Part shown: positions 12,201-23,980 of the stretch, one piece after another | How the letters are laid out: each line of letters begins with the position of its first letter | How positions within the stretch are numbered: position 1 is the stretch's first letter | Source: Alnus glutinosa | Lineage: Eukaryota; Streptophyta; Magnoliopsida; Fagales; Betulaceae | Assembly: GCF_958979055.1 (NCBI RefSeq) | Contig: NC_084886.1 | Span: forward strand, 44,318,654 to 44,382,653 | Length of the DNA: 64,000 bases | Direction: 5' to 3' | Position numbers and translations under genes: made by a program | Notes under the pieces: generated by a model | Told to the model about the DNA's origin: nothing | Seen by the model: only the letters and a program-made list of their open reading frames with translations | Databases searched by the model: none

Positions 12201-14179
12201 GAAACAAAAAGCCAAAAGAAAATGGACCCACTTCTTCATCATCTTACCTTTTTGGTTTAGTTGTTTTATTTATATTAAAGAAAAGAGGAGAGCAAGAGGA
12301 AAAGATATGAATAATAAAAAAAAAATGAATGATATTTAGTGTCAAATAAAGCTTTGCTGTAAAGCTTGTGATTTTATGAGTTTTAATAAGTACTAATATT
12401 TTAAGTTATATTGATTTATAAAATACGTTGTTATAATGCCTAAGTAAAAAGCTACTATTTTACAAAAGCGTTATTACGTCGCCCTAATATTTTAAAGTAT
12501 TTTAAATGTTATTGATACTAATGCCGTTATTTTACCTGAATTTTATAAGAATAAAATAAAGTTATTATTCTATTAATTTGTTTTGATATATAAAAACTCA
12601 TTATTTGGCAAGTTATTATGTTTATCTGTTATAAAAATAATATATATGTGTTTAATTAATTGATGAAAGAAAAGAAATAATAGGGAGAGGATACTTTAGT
12701 TTAAGTTTTAGGTTTCAAATCTCAGAATATTTCTCTGAACTTTTTCTTGCAATTTATTTAGGTAGAAGGTAGCTAAAATACTGCTCAGAAAATATCAGGT
12801 AAGGGAAACACTACCTCAAAACCCCGACAAAGTTTTAATAAAACTTTTTCAAAAGAAAAAGTCGGGGATTTTCTAAATTCTTTCAACTCTTTTAATATTA
12901 CTTGTCTTTTTATATCACCATTATAATAATGCTCTTGTCATATGATGTGATTGGAATCTCATGTGATCATACTTCGTTTATATTTGATACATGTGAAATC
13001 ATAATTTCCAAAGTATGTGCACCATATGAATAAAGTTGATGATATCATAATATATGTGTTACATGTGCACCATATGAGCAAAGGATGGCATCATAGTATA
13101 TGTTATGAATCATAGTTTTCAAAGGCATATGTTACATATGAGCAAATGTTGATATCATAGTACATGTTTTACGTGCACACAGTTTTACCCCCGCGGCACC
13201 ATGTTATAGATATCCGGATTCCACAGTTTCATAGTTTCATAAGGTAGCATGGCAAACACACAGAAGTACGAAAGTGTGTGCTACCAGCCGGGGTGGCCTT
13301 CACCTAGGGGGAAGTTCCCAACCCGGTACGGCTCTTCCCTGTGACGACAGGATGGGCTCATAGTCGTCTTTTGAGACGAGCCAAACGTGCGCCGCTCATG
13401 GTTAATTAGCGGATATTGGACCAAGGGTGGATAAAACTTACACATTGGATTGTTGTACATTTAATCTAATTGCATTCTCTCTATCTGATTTTTATCTTGA
13501 ATTCTATCCTGGTTTTAAGGGAGGTTAAAACTTACACGTAGCATAAATGATTCATGCACCATTCTATATTTGATATAATTGTATGTTATTTAACTGCTTC
13601 TTTACTTGCTAAATTATTTGAATTCTATTTAGAATTCCTGAAAAGAAAATTACACTATTATTGTTGTGTTTTCCTTACTGAGTTGTCAAACTCACCCATT
13701 TTTCCCTCAAATCTTTTCAGATGACACTGTAGACTGGAGTCTTTTCTTTATGGATGGCATAGACCCCACCCTAAGAGCAATAAATCGATAAAGACCGATC
13801 TAACTTTTGTATTGTACATATTTGTTTTGAATTCCTAGAAATGAGATGTAATAACTCAAGAACCACTATGTATATGTTCTTATAATGAAAGATAGCCATG
13901 TGTTATTCCTGGGAAAATGTGTACAAGTATTAAATTATTGAGATATTTTATATCCTAAGTTCGCGTTCCCCTTATATCCCAAAACGGGGGCGTGACATTA
14001 CAAGCTGCATATATACATTCTATAGAAAAGCTAACTAACTAAAACTAACTAGCAAAGGTAAAACTAACTAGCTAAGTTAATTAGCCAGCAAAATACAATA
14101 TGGTACAACAGGTAAAAAAAAAAAAAAAAAAAAGCTAATCTTACACGTGTTATACGTGTTTTACATGTGTATCTCAATA
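6268..14179 (-). mobile_element. Ty1/Copia LTR retrotransposon fossil
   Basis: This Copia element lies on the minus strand and is flanked by CTTCC target duplications (6263-6267 and 14180-14184). The 5' LTR runs from 14179 down to 10971, interrupted by a nested insertion; the tRNA-Met primer site (TGGTATCAAAGC on the minus strand, 10970-10959) abuts it. Domains then follow in Copia order: gag around 10550-9820 with a zinc knuckle near 9960-10020; protease (DTGATDHM) near 9610; pre-integrase and integrase about 9350-8480; reverse transcriptase about 7790-6994 (YVDD motif); RNase H about 6876-6400. A purine-rich tract near 6391-6401 precedes the shorter 3' LTR at 6268. The coding part is broken many times, on the order of ten. 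About 120 alignable LTR bases differ at roughly 4%, suggesting an age of a few million years. Confidence 0.9.
11039..13997 (+). mobile_element. Solo LTR, probably Ty3/Gypsy, nested in Copia LTR
   Basis: The insertion starts TGTAATACC and ends GGGGCGTGACA, with TTACA target duplications at 11034-11038 and 13998-14002. Removing it restores the Copia LTR as seen at 6268. At about 2.96 kb it shows no internal duplicate of its ends and no gag or pol domain, so a lone LTR is the simplest reading. A TATATAATGG box near 11800 followed by a pyrimidine-rich leader suggests plus orientation. LTRs this long are typical of some plant Gypsy lineages such as Tat/Ogre, but the lineage is inferred. It is younger than the Copia element. 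Short open frames inside are CT-rich low-complexity artefacts. Confidence 0.75.
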
Positions 14180-14184
14180 CTTCC

Positions 14185-15465
14185 AAAGAATATTATCAGG
14201 TTGATAGAGCATAAACTTAGCAAATTCCTATGGTGTGGAAGTGATGTTAAGGATTAGGGTAAAGTAGTCTACGTGAAAGTTTGTGTTCCTAAAAGAGAAG
14301 ATGGTTTGGAGCTTAAAAGTTTGGAAATTTGGGATCAAGCAGCAATGTTGATCCATATTTGGAGCTTGTTTGCCCAATCGGGGTCTCTTTGGGTTGCTTG
14401 GATAAAAGCAAATCGGCTTAAGGGGAAGAGCTTTTGGCAAGTATCCATTCCCCCTTCGTGTGCTTGGAGCTGGAAGAAGCTTCTTAAGCTGAGGGAGGTA
14501 GCAAAGTCTTTCATTCGGTTCAAAGTAGGGGATGGAAGCTGGATTTTCTTGTGGTATGACCATCGGCACCCAGCTGGGAGATTGATTGAGAAATTTGGGT
14601 TCAGAGCTTTGTATGATGCAGGGAGTAATGTTGGTGCTAAAGTTTCTTCTGTCATTAGAAATGGTGAATGGTTCTGGCCTTTTGCTCGGTTGAATAGTAT
14701 TGTTGAAATTTAAAGCAGACTTCCTGAGATTGAGAATGGAGAAATAGACCTGCCCGTATGGAATTCTAAGAATGGTGTTTATTCATGTTCTGAAACTTTG
14801 GAGATATTAAGGCCCAAACATTTTGATGTAACTTGGTATAATTCAGTGTGATTCTCAATGGCGATTCCACGGCATTCTTTTCTATTTTGATTAGTGTTTA
14901 GAGGTGCTCTTGTAACCAAAGAAAAAATGTACAGTTGGGGCTATGGTGGAGATACCTTGTGCAGGTGTTGTTTTGGGAGGCAGGAATCTATAGAACACTT
15001 GTATTTTCAGTTTAGTTTTAGTAGAAGGATCTGGAAGAAGTTAATGGCTTCTTGCTTGATTTTTGATACTTTTGTAGAGTGGTCAGATGTTGCAAATTGG
15101 AGTATAGCAGCACTTAAAGGGAAGGGTTTGCAAGTTAGCCTCTGTAAGCTTTGTTTTGCAGCTACGGTGTATCATATATGGAAGCAAATGAATGATTTGT
15201 GTCATGAAAATACTCCTAGGACAGAGGAAGATATTGTAGTTCAGATTACTTGGGAGGTCCTGTCAAAGATTATGGCCAAATATGCTGTTAAGAAGTTTGC
15301 TCACAATGTCAAACTCATGAATAGCTGGAACCTTCAATAGTTGAATGATTTGATTGTTGTTTCTCTAGTTGTTCTAGATGGTTAGTAATCAGTGTTGTTT
15401 TGGGTGATTTGTTTCCAATTTTTACTGGAGTGATTGTAAACTCTGGTTGTGTTTGTTCTAACTTT
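14185..15465 (+). mobile_element. Old LINE (LINE-1 of window), right part
   Basis: This continues the LINE reading frame after the Copia insertion: KNIIRLIEHKLSKFLWCG, then KVCVPKREDGLELKSLE and a long frame at 14273-14713. After a degraded stretch, 14894-15340 encodes the zinc-binding zf-RVT region (C.CC..ES.EHL..F.....IWK) typical of the LINE C terminus. Stops (for example TAG at about 14251 and TAA at 14711) and frame changes show it is dead. No RNase H domain follows. It ends near 15465 in T-rich sequence; no target duplication was found. Confidence 0.75.
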
Positions 15466-15936
15466 TATACACTTTTTACATCACATCAATAATTTTTTAT
15501 TACTATTCAAATAAAAAAAATCTACTACAAAATAAAACTTTTTTACTTTTCTTTAAAACATTTTTAAATTTTATATCACATCAATCACTTCTTACTACTA
15601 TTCAAATAAATATTCCATTACACAATCCATTACCAAACAACTTCGATGAAAACTTGACCCATGAGAGCGCCATATTATGTTGAGCCCCAAATCTACCCTT
15701 TAGACAACTATGCGGCAGGAAATTAAACACTCCATATAAAAAAGAGGGAGAAATCGATGAGAGGTACTGTTAGAGCCAAACACTATCGTTTTTCTAGCTT
15801 ACTTCCTATTTCTGTGCGATTTTCTAACTTAAACATTGAGGTGGCCCCTCAATGGACTAGTAGCAGGCCACTTTAATTATTCTTTTTTGTCCTTCTTGCA
15901 GACATCGTCAATCTAGAACTCGGAATTCGATCAACT
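15466..15936. other. AT-rich intergenic DNA with MITE-like pieces
   Basis: Two copies of an ACATCACATCAAT..TTACTACTATTCAAATAAA motif (about 15477-15515 and 15573-15610) suggest a small degraded MITE or tandem duplicate. The remainder (about 15650-15936) is unique AT-rich sequence with no gene seen. Its right end, AACATCTTCAAATAT at 15937-15951, is the target site of the next LINE. Confidence 0.4.
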
Positions 15937-16190
15937 AACATCTTCAAATATATATTCTTCTCTCTAGAAAAAACACCCAAACTTTTCACCCAACTATTCT
16001 CTCCGTTCTCTCTCCTCCTGTTCCAATAAGTTTATCGTCTCAATAGTACTTCTCACATACTACTGGTTACTTTCTCTTCACCCTTTTTGTTTTCTTCTAC
16101 GTAACTCACCTTTCTCTTTCACCTCACCATCACCTTTCCCACCTTTCCACATGTTTTTACCCAATAGCCAACTCTGCCCCACCTTCCATC

Positions 16191-18167
16191 ATGTCTTCTG
16201 CTTCTGATTCTTTGAAAGCACTTATAGCGGCAACAAAGGCTCTCAACTGTGAGGATCCTTTTTCTCTGGAATCTGTCCCTCTTGCTCTCCCCTCTTCTGA
16301 TGGCTTTCGTTTACTTGGCCGCCTCATTTCGCCCAATCCACCATCGGTGCATACTGTACGTGATTTTCTTGTTCATGCGTGGAAGTTTGTCGGTTTATTT
16401 TTGGTTGATCCTTTCCCTGGTGACCGCCTCCTGTTTACTATCTCCTCTGCGGACCTGGTTCGTAAAATTATGGAAACTGGTCCATGGAATATTAAGGGGG
16501 CCCTGTTGGTTGTTAAGCCCTGGCCACAGGTTTTGGCCATTGAAGAGGTTGATCTTTCCACTTGTGATTTTTGGGTGCAGGTCCATGGTTTACCATTGCA
16601 GAATATGACGGCTGTTAATGCTATCAAGATAGGGAAAAAGTTTATTGGCGAGGTGCTTAATGTAGAGAATGGTGATAAAAAGGGAATTATAGCTCATCAC
16701 CATCTCCGTATCCGAATTGCGGTTAATATTTTGCACCCTCTTCACCCGAGTTTTTTCCTTCCTCGCCAAGGTCTTTCCTCGATTTGGATTAAGTTCTTAT
16801 ATGAGAGATTGGCCGATTATTGTGTTTATTGTGGTTTAATTGGTCATAGGAAGAATTTTTGCCCGGGTCCCCTGCATCCTAACTAGCAAGAGTTGTATGT
16901 TCACTCTCTTCGTGGGTATGTTTATCCTAGTACTCGAGTTCCAACAACACGCCCAGCTCATGTTCCTTCAGCTGGCTCTTCGACCTCTTTGAGTGGCTCC
17001 GAATCTGGTTTGCCTTCTCCCATGGCGATTTCCTACAGTAGCCGACGCCCAAGATCTTTCTTCAATGACTCTCCACCTGTTAAACATGGCAGGGATTTTT
17101 TGGGTTCACTTGGTCATCCTTTTGCTACATCTTCCCATTCAGCTGGTGACACGTGTTCAAAGGGTAAGGAAAAAATTGTATACCCTCAGGATCCAGGAAA
17201 TATCCCCCCCCAGCCGACCTTTATCGACGCCCGGTATTTACCTTCATCTGCTCCAGACGGCCCGCCAGGTTTTGGGCCTTCTAAGGTTCCTCCTCTTCTT
17301 ATGGGCCCGTCTATTACTGGGCCAATCATCCAAGGTCCAACAGATCAGAATTGTTCTTCGGGCCACCTGCAGCTCGCCCAGCAATTAACTGGTGTTATGG
17401 GTCACTCTTCTTCGGGCCTTACCTTGTTTGGGCCCTCTGCACTTCACTTCTACCATGGGCCTAGCTCCATCTTCTCTGATGTCTCTGCTCGCGACTCTGA
17501 AACACTGCTACCGTCTCCAGCTGCCTTGCCGCGTGATCTGCCAGTAAGCCAGCCCTTATCCTCTCCTTTCTTCAATGATAATATTGGATCACATGGTATT
17601 TCTCAGCATGCTTTTCAACCAGATTTCCCACATTTTCCCTTTTCCAATCAACCTCAGGTTTACACTAATCCTATTATTTCCCTCCCACCGTCCATTGTCC
17701 AGCCTTCCCCTCATCCGACACCTAAACCTAGTGCTTACAAAATTCCTAATATCATCAAATCGTCCCATTCCCGGCCTTTTAGGTCTTCTCCCCGACTTCA
17801 TCATTCTCAGAGGACTGCTACTGCTTCGATGGATCACGGAATTATTTCTGCCTCGGTTGCTCAGGATTTAGATGGTGCTGCAGTATATCCCTCTCCACTT
17901 TCCGAGTTGAGTAAGGTGTCTGGAAATAAAAGGGTTGCAGTTTCGGATCTCTCTGACCTCTTTCCAAAACCATCTCCTTCTACTCGGGTTGACACAGTGG
18001 GCTTATTTCCTTCAACTGCACCTTTGTCTAGAAAGGTGTATAAGGCCGGGAAAAAATCTAGAAGTGTAACTCAATTGCTTTTGTTGGAAGCAGACTCACT
18101 TGTAGTGGCTAATACCTCTGCTCCCCTTGAGGCGGCTGGCTTGGCCATGCCCCCTCCTGATATATGA
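16191..18167 (+). pseudogene. LINE ORF1 protein (DUF4283, zinc knuckle) with one stop
   Basis: ORF1 of the LINE encodes the RNA-binding protein that packages LINE RNA. Residues about 30-150 fit the DUF4283 domain (PWPQVLAIEEVDLSTCDFWV and VHGLPLQNM). A CX2CX4HX4C knuckle, CVYCGLIGHRKNFC, follows at about residues 213-226. The rest is a Pro/Ser-rich tail typical of plant LINE ORF1. A TAG at 16884-16886 (codon 232) interrupts it, and the frame then continues open to TGA at 18165-18167. The stop could be a C-to-T change of CAG. Its end overlaps the ORF2 start codon in ATGA. Confidence 0.85.
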
Positions 18168-21100
18168 TAACTTTTTCCTGGAATTGTAGAGGGTTGTCTC
18201 AACCCTCTACAATTCGCAGTCTTAGGGTTCTTGTCAAGAAGCATAATCCTGATGTTATATTTTTGTCAGAAACTAAGGCTGCTCCTTTTGTTACTACCCC
18301 ATTTTGCATCAACTGGGGTATACTTTGATGGTTCATGCTCCTCCCTCTGGCTTGCAGGGAGGCCTTTTACTTGCTTGGAAATCTGATGTAAATATTGTTA
18401 CTTTTTATGTCTCTTGTAATATTATATGTGTTTGGCACTATTCGGATGATCCACTTGTTAAATGTTTGCTTACCTTTGTATATGGGCCTCCTTACAAGAA
18501 TCTTTGCCCAGCTTTTTGGAAGATTATGGATAATCTTGGGGTTTCTTATAATGAACCATGGGTTTGCATTGAGGATTTTAATTCTATCACCTCTCCTGAT
18601 GATAAATTTGGGGGTCGGGCTTTTGACTCTTTCTCTCAAAATCTATTTGCGGATTTCATGGATGGCTTTGGAATGATTGATTTGGGATTTAGCGGCAATC
18701 CGTTTACATGGTCTAACCACCGCCAAGGCTCTGGCTTAATCAAGGAAAGGATGGACAGAGGTGTTGCAAATTGTCACTGGATTCATTATTTTCCATCGTA
18801 TTCGGTAGTTCATCTCCCAGCACATAGCTCTGACCACTGTCCCCTTCTTTTAAATACTAGGCAACTTTCACCTTCACTTCCTCGTTCGTTTCGTTTTGAA
18901 GCGTTTTGGACTAGGGATCCTACATGTGGTATTGTTATTGAAGAAGCTTGGTCTCCTTTTATAGCTGGTTCTCCCTCTTATTGTCTAATAAAAAAACTTA
19001 AGCTAACAAAGGAGGCTATCAAATTTTGGAACAAGCATTATTTTGGGAATATTAAATCTAAGGTGGATAGAACTCTTTCTTTGCTTGATGAGGTTCAACA
19101 GGCCCATCCCTCGGATGCCAATTTAGCAAAAGAGCTTCACCTTCAATCTCTGCTGGATGAGTACCTTCTTCAGGAAGAGTCTCTTTGGAAAACTAAATCT
19201 CGAGAATTATGGCTTACGACTACAGATTTGAATACCAGATTTTTCCACACTAGCACTATTATCTGCCATCGGCGAAATTTCATTTCTATGCTACAAACCC
19301 CGGGTGGGGGTTGGATTTCTGATCGGGCTGATATTGGTATCTCCTTTGTCACACATTTTAAGGAGTTGTTCACTTCCACTGATCCGCTTCTCTCTCCTGC
19401 TGTATTGGACCTTTTTAATCCTGTTATTACAGACACTGACAATAATCTGTTGTGTGCTATCCCCTCTGAAAAAGAGATTTATGCATCACTGATTAGTTTG
19501 GGTAAGGAAAAAGCGCCTGGTCCTAATGGATTCACTACTTTATTCTATGTCAAATATTGGGACTGTATCAAGACTACGGTACTGCTGGCTGTTGATAATT
19601 TTTTCGTTTCTAACACTTTGCTTAGAGAACAGAATCATACTTTTATTGCTTTAATCCCAAAGCGATTGGGAGCTTCTGCTGTTCATCATTTTAGGCCTAT
19701 CAGTCTCTGTAATATTATTTACAAAATTATCTCTAAGCTCTTGGCAAACAGGCTCAAGCCCCTCTTATCGAAGATCATTTCTCCATTTCAGACTGCTTTT
19801 GTACCAGGTCGTCATATTCAGGATAATTCTATTCTTTCTCATGAGATGCTTCACTCTCTTAAAAACAAAAGGGGAAGAGGTGGCTTAATGGCTGTTAATA
19901 TTGATATGAAAAAAGCTTTTGATAAAATGGAGTGGGGCTGCCTCCTTATTATTATGGAAAAATTAGGGTTTCATCCAAGTTGGATTAATTGGATCCGGAT
20001 TTGTATTTCTACTTCTTCTTTCTCTATTCTACTGAATGGATCCCCTTTTGGTCTTTTCCGGCCTTCTCGTGGTTTACGACAGTGTGATCCACTGTCTCCT
20101 TTTCTCTTTATTTTAGGTACTGAGGTAATTTCCAGACTCCTTCATCAAAGTCTACAGGGATTTAAGATCTCAAGGAGATGTTTTCCTTTAAATCATCTTC
20201 TTTTTGCGGATGATCTGATTATCTTTACACATGCCACCTCCTTGGAAGCTGGTATTATTAAGGATTGTTTGGCTAAATATAGTCTTTGGTCGGGACAGAC
20301 TGTTAATATGGAAAAATCTAATATTCTGTTTAGTGAAAATACTGCTGCATCTATTAAAGCCAGTATTTTGGATATCATCCCCTATGCTGCGACTCCTACT
20401 TCTGCTAAACATTTGGGCCTTCCTATGTTTTTTGGCCGTTCTAAACAATATCCTTTTTTGGATATCCTCGAAAAGGTCAAGGGGAAAATAGATGGATGGA
20501 GATCTAAAACTTTATCACAGGCTGGGAAATCGGTCTTGCTTAAAGTAGTAGCTTCTTCTATCCCTTCTTATGCAATGAGTTCTTTTCTGTTTCCTGACAT
20601 TCTTTGCAATCGACTAGATGCTGCTTTCAGGAATTTTTGGTGGGGTTTCTCGGTCAACAAAGCTCATAATCTTTCTCTAAAGTCGTGGAAATCGATTTGT
20701 CTGCCAAAGGATCAAGGTGGTTTGGGTTTCCGTTTGATGAAAGATATTAATGTCTCTCTTATTGCTAAGCTTGGTTGGAAGCTTCTTGTTAATCATGATG
20801 CTATTTGGATCCAGCTCTTTAAGGAAAAATATATTAAATATGGATCTCTTCTCTCCTATCCTCTTAGCACAGGTTCCTATATTTGGAATGGCATCACTTC
20901 TGTTGTCCCTTTGCTTAAATTGGGTGCCTGTTATATACCTCATGCTTCAAGTTCTCTGGCTATTTGGAATTCGCCGTGGATTTCTACTTTACCCAATTTC
21001 CAACCTGTACCTCGCGTTTCGCGACTCTGTTTGGATTATCCGTTGGTGATTTCGACTCTTATCCATCCACAATTTTTAACTTGGAATATCCCACTACTTA

Positions 21101-22266
21101 TTTTTCTTTTTGCTCCGGAAACAATTTCAGAAATTCTTAAAATCTCTACTAGAGCTACGTCTGATTCTCTTATTTGGACTGCATCGGCTTCAGGGGTTTT
21201 CTCTTCCAAGACAGCCCATCATTTATATGTTTCCTCTCGGCCCGCTCCCGTATTGCCTGTTCCTCCTTGCAGTTGGAAAGGATTGTGGAAGCTGAAGCTC
21301 AACCACCGACTCAAACTTTTCCTCTGGAAAATGGTCTGGAACATCATCCCCACCAAGGATCGAATTGCTCAGTCTATTGTATCTTCTCAAAGGGATTCTT
21401 CCTGCTCTTTATGTTCTGCTTCAACAGATTCGCAGCTTCATCTTTTTTTCTCATGCCCTATTGCGCGGGTCATTTGGAGAAATTCTTTCTGGCCATTGGA
21501 TATTACAGCCCTCTGTATTTCTGAAATTTCTGATTGGCTCAATGTAATTCTGCATCCGGGAACAATAGGTATTCCATCTGACGATTTTCATCTATTTTAG
21601 ATTTTTGCAATGGTAGCTTGTGATCGTATCTGGCACTCTCGTAACAAAGCTCATCATGATGGTTGGACTCCGAATGCTTTATCAATCTCAGCTGATGTCA
21701 ACCGTACATCTCACACTCACTTCCGGGCTTGGTCAAATAAAATTTCTCCTGTTCGTCAGATTTGGACTAAGCCTGCTCCTCTATGCTTCAAAATTAATTA
21801 TGATACAGTTATCCGTAGGAATTTCTCAGCTCAGGCAGCCGTTTGTCGAGACTCTACGGGTGCTATTATTCAAGTACTGACAAGAATTAGTCCTTTATGC
21901 ACCCCCTTGTATGGAGAAGCAACCGCAGCTCTTCTTGCAGCTACATTGTGCTCATCTATGGGACTGTCCCATGTAATTTTTGAAGGTGATTCTTTAACTG
22001 TTAACCTCGTCATCAATAATCCTACGATTACGCAAGACTGGCGTATTTCATCCATCATATCGGAGTTTCTTTCAACTATTTCATCCACTACTAGATGGTC
22101 TACTAGTAACATCAACCGAAGTGCAAACTTCTGCGCCCACTATGTGGCTGATTGGGCCGCGACTAGATTTACCTCTAGCTGCATTCCCACCTCTGTTTCG
22201 TCATTTAGTTCGCTCATTCCTCCCTGTTTTGGAATGGATTTTTCTTTCTCTTTTAAAGTTCCTTGA
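18164..22266 (+). pseudogene. LINE ORF2: endonuclease, RT, zf-RVT, RNase H; two lesions
   Basis: ORF2 starts at ATG 18164, giving MITFSWNCRG and FLSETKA of an APE-type endonuclease. This frame ends at TGA 18326; a frameshift at about 18304-18326 moves it to the frame that stays open to TAG 21598. Endonuclease continues with EDFN (usually GDFN) and SSDHCPL. RT has SLCNIIYKIISK, RGLRQCDPLSP (usually RQGDP) and LLFADDLIIF. The zf-RVT region is near 21280-21500. After the in-frame TAG the same frame continues to 22266 as RNase H with the acidic set in INYD, YGEAT, FEGDS and VADWA. Full length would be about 1,370 codons, normal for this clade. The Gly-to-Cys and Gly-to-Glu changes suggest decay beyond the nonsense lesions. 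Confidence 0.88.
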
Positions 22267-22363
22267 ATTCTTCTTGTAAGTTAGTTACTGTTGTACTTAT
22301 AAAAATAAAAAATAATAATAATAATAATAATAATAAAAAATAAAAAAAAACATCTTCAAATAT

Positions 22364-23980
22364 TGTCATATTATGTTTTTTTAAAAAATAAATAAATTAA
22401 ATAAAGTAACATCATTACATCATATACAACCTTAAATATAACAAAATTTAAATTACAAAATGAATCACGTTGGAACATATTCCTTTCAATGCTAACACAA
22501 TTAGCATCAACTATCAAGCATAAGAGCGAGCAGCATCACTATTTCAACTCAAATCGTTTGCCTATTTTCAAAAAGTGGGAGGACAAAAGTTGCAAAAAGC
22601 GGATGACTCCAACATTTTGCAGTTACATCAAAGTAGTAGCTAGCTGTTGGACGAATCTGTACTGCTCTGAGGTTTCCAACGTGATGACCTAATTAGAAAC
22701 ACATCCACCATCCAACGTGGTGACGCAAATCTACTAGTCAACCCATCTGTATATTCAGTTGTACTTTGCAAGATCTGAGAATGGTAGTTATCAATTATTT
22801 GTAAATTTGAGTCACCTCAAACGAGAGAGAGAGAGAGAGAGAGAGAGAGCCGGACATTCACAATCTGAGTCTTTGATCGATGACGAGGTTTCCTTTACCA
22901 TTATCAACTGATTGCAAAATCCGAGAAGAGCTGAATATTATATATGAAACTCTTGTAACGAGTCTTTTAAGTCACAAAATCAATAGTGGACATTCATCAT
23001 GATTATTAGTATTATAATGCAGATGTATCCCACTTTTGACATTAGAGATCAATTTCAATGCCCCCAACAGATTCAGTTTCAACAGAACTTCAATTCCTCA
23101 TCAAATAGTCATCAATGGAATATCCATCATGATAAGGATTCAATGATTTTGTAGAACTGTACGTACATTAATGTAATATATATCTTCACTATTTATTCAT
23201 CAAAAAAAAATATATATATATAAAATATAAAATATCTTCAAAATATGTCAAGCTGGGGATCGAAGGCATCGCCGGGACCAACCCAGGCCCAAAAAGTCTA
23301 GCTAGTTTTATTTTGCTGATCAGGCCAGTTTTTTCAAGACTATATATTTCTCAAGGCAATTAACCAGAATAATTATACCACCCTTCCTCTACTAATCCTA
23401 ATTAATAAAAATAATTTGGTGCTAATGTGGACAAACTCATAAGATTCCAAGACCCACCAGACACTCCGAGGAGCACGGAATATTTTATTTCGTAGGTCAA
23501 ACAAAAGGAAATGGATGGAAAAAAATTAAAAGAAGCTGGATTGCAGGTGCACATGGACAAACTCATAAGATTCCAAGATCCACCAGACAAGCCGAGGAGC
23601 ACGGAATATTTTATTTCGTAGGTCAAACAAAAGAAAATGGATAGAAAAAATTAAAAGAAGCTGGATTGCAGGTACACATGGACAAATTAATTAGTACCTC
23701 TTTTTCTTCTTATGAACAAAGCTAACACTATACTTCTTGATGGAATAAACAGAGAAAAATTTCCTAGGATTTATGCAGTCGCCAATTACTGTTCTTACCG
23801 CTAAAATACCACATGGTGCATGTTTTTAATTTTCACTTCCTTTGTGGAGGTTTTATAATTATAACTATGGATGTTCATGCATGTCTCTTTGTGACTTTGT
23901 CTCCCTCTCTCTATAACCGGCATCAACAATTACTTTGCAACATGTCAGTTTCTCAAATCGGTGTTTATTCAAACTTGTAG
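22364..23980. other. Upstream region of NPF copy 1
   Basis: There is no clear gene here. The contents are AT-rich unique DNA, a (GA)n microsatellite at about 22825-22849, a short copy (22855-22920) of the NPF-upstream segment, and a tandem repeat at 23428-23687. A stretch of about 180 bases from 23799 (CGCTAAAATACCACATGG) is shared with 42428-42607 before NPF copy 2 and probably contains promoter or first-intron sequence. The missing first NPF exon may lie in this interval, but no start could be chosen. Confidence 0.5.
23428..23687. repeat. Tandem duplication, 126-base unit
   Basis: The sequence ACAAACTCATAAGATTCCAAG starts at 23431 and again at 23557. Both units contain GAGGAGCACGGAATATTTTA and AGAAGCTGGATTGCAGG; a third unit begins (ATGGACAAA) and stops. 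The two units differ at only a few sites, so the duplication is recent. It lies about 300-550 bases upstream of the first NPF exon found. Confidence 0.85.

Larger units (their letters stand above)
15952..22348 (+). mobile_element. Nearly intact full-length LINE (L1 clade with RNase H)
   Basis: The element lies between perfect 15-base target duplications AACATCTTCAAATAT (15937-15951 and 22349-22363). It has a 5' UTR of about 240 bases, ORF1 (16191-18167), ORF2 (18164-22266) and a 3' tail of (TAA)n and A runs. Only three coding lesions were found: one in-frame stop in ORF1, one frameshift near the start of ORF2 and one in-frame stop before RNase H. Identical target duplications and few lesions indicate a recent insertion. 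ORF2 domain order is endonuclease, reverse transcriptase, zf-RVT, RNase H. Confidence 0.92.

Noticed and set aside
11655-12242. Small genes in the solo LTR
   Set aside because: CT-rich low-complexity frames with no domain, lying inside the LTR.
18304-21600. Large host gene encoding about 1,100 residues
   Set aside because: Endonuclease, reverse transcriptase and zf-RVT motifs, flanking target duplications and ORF1 upstream show it is LINE ORF2.
23942-23980. Start codon for NPF copy 1 at ATG 23942
   Set aside because: The frame meets TAG at 23978-23980, which instead serves as the splice acceptor before the first visible exon.
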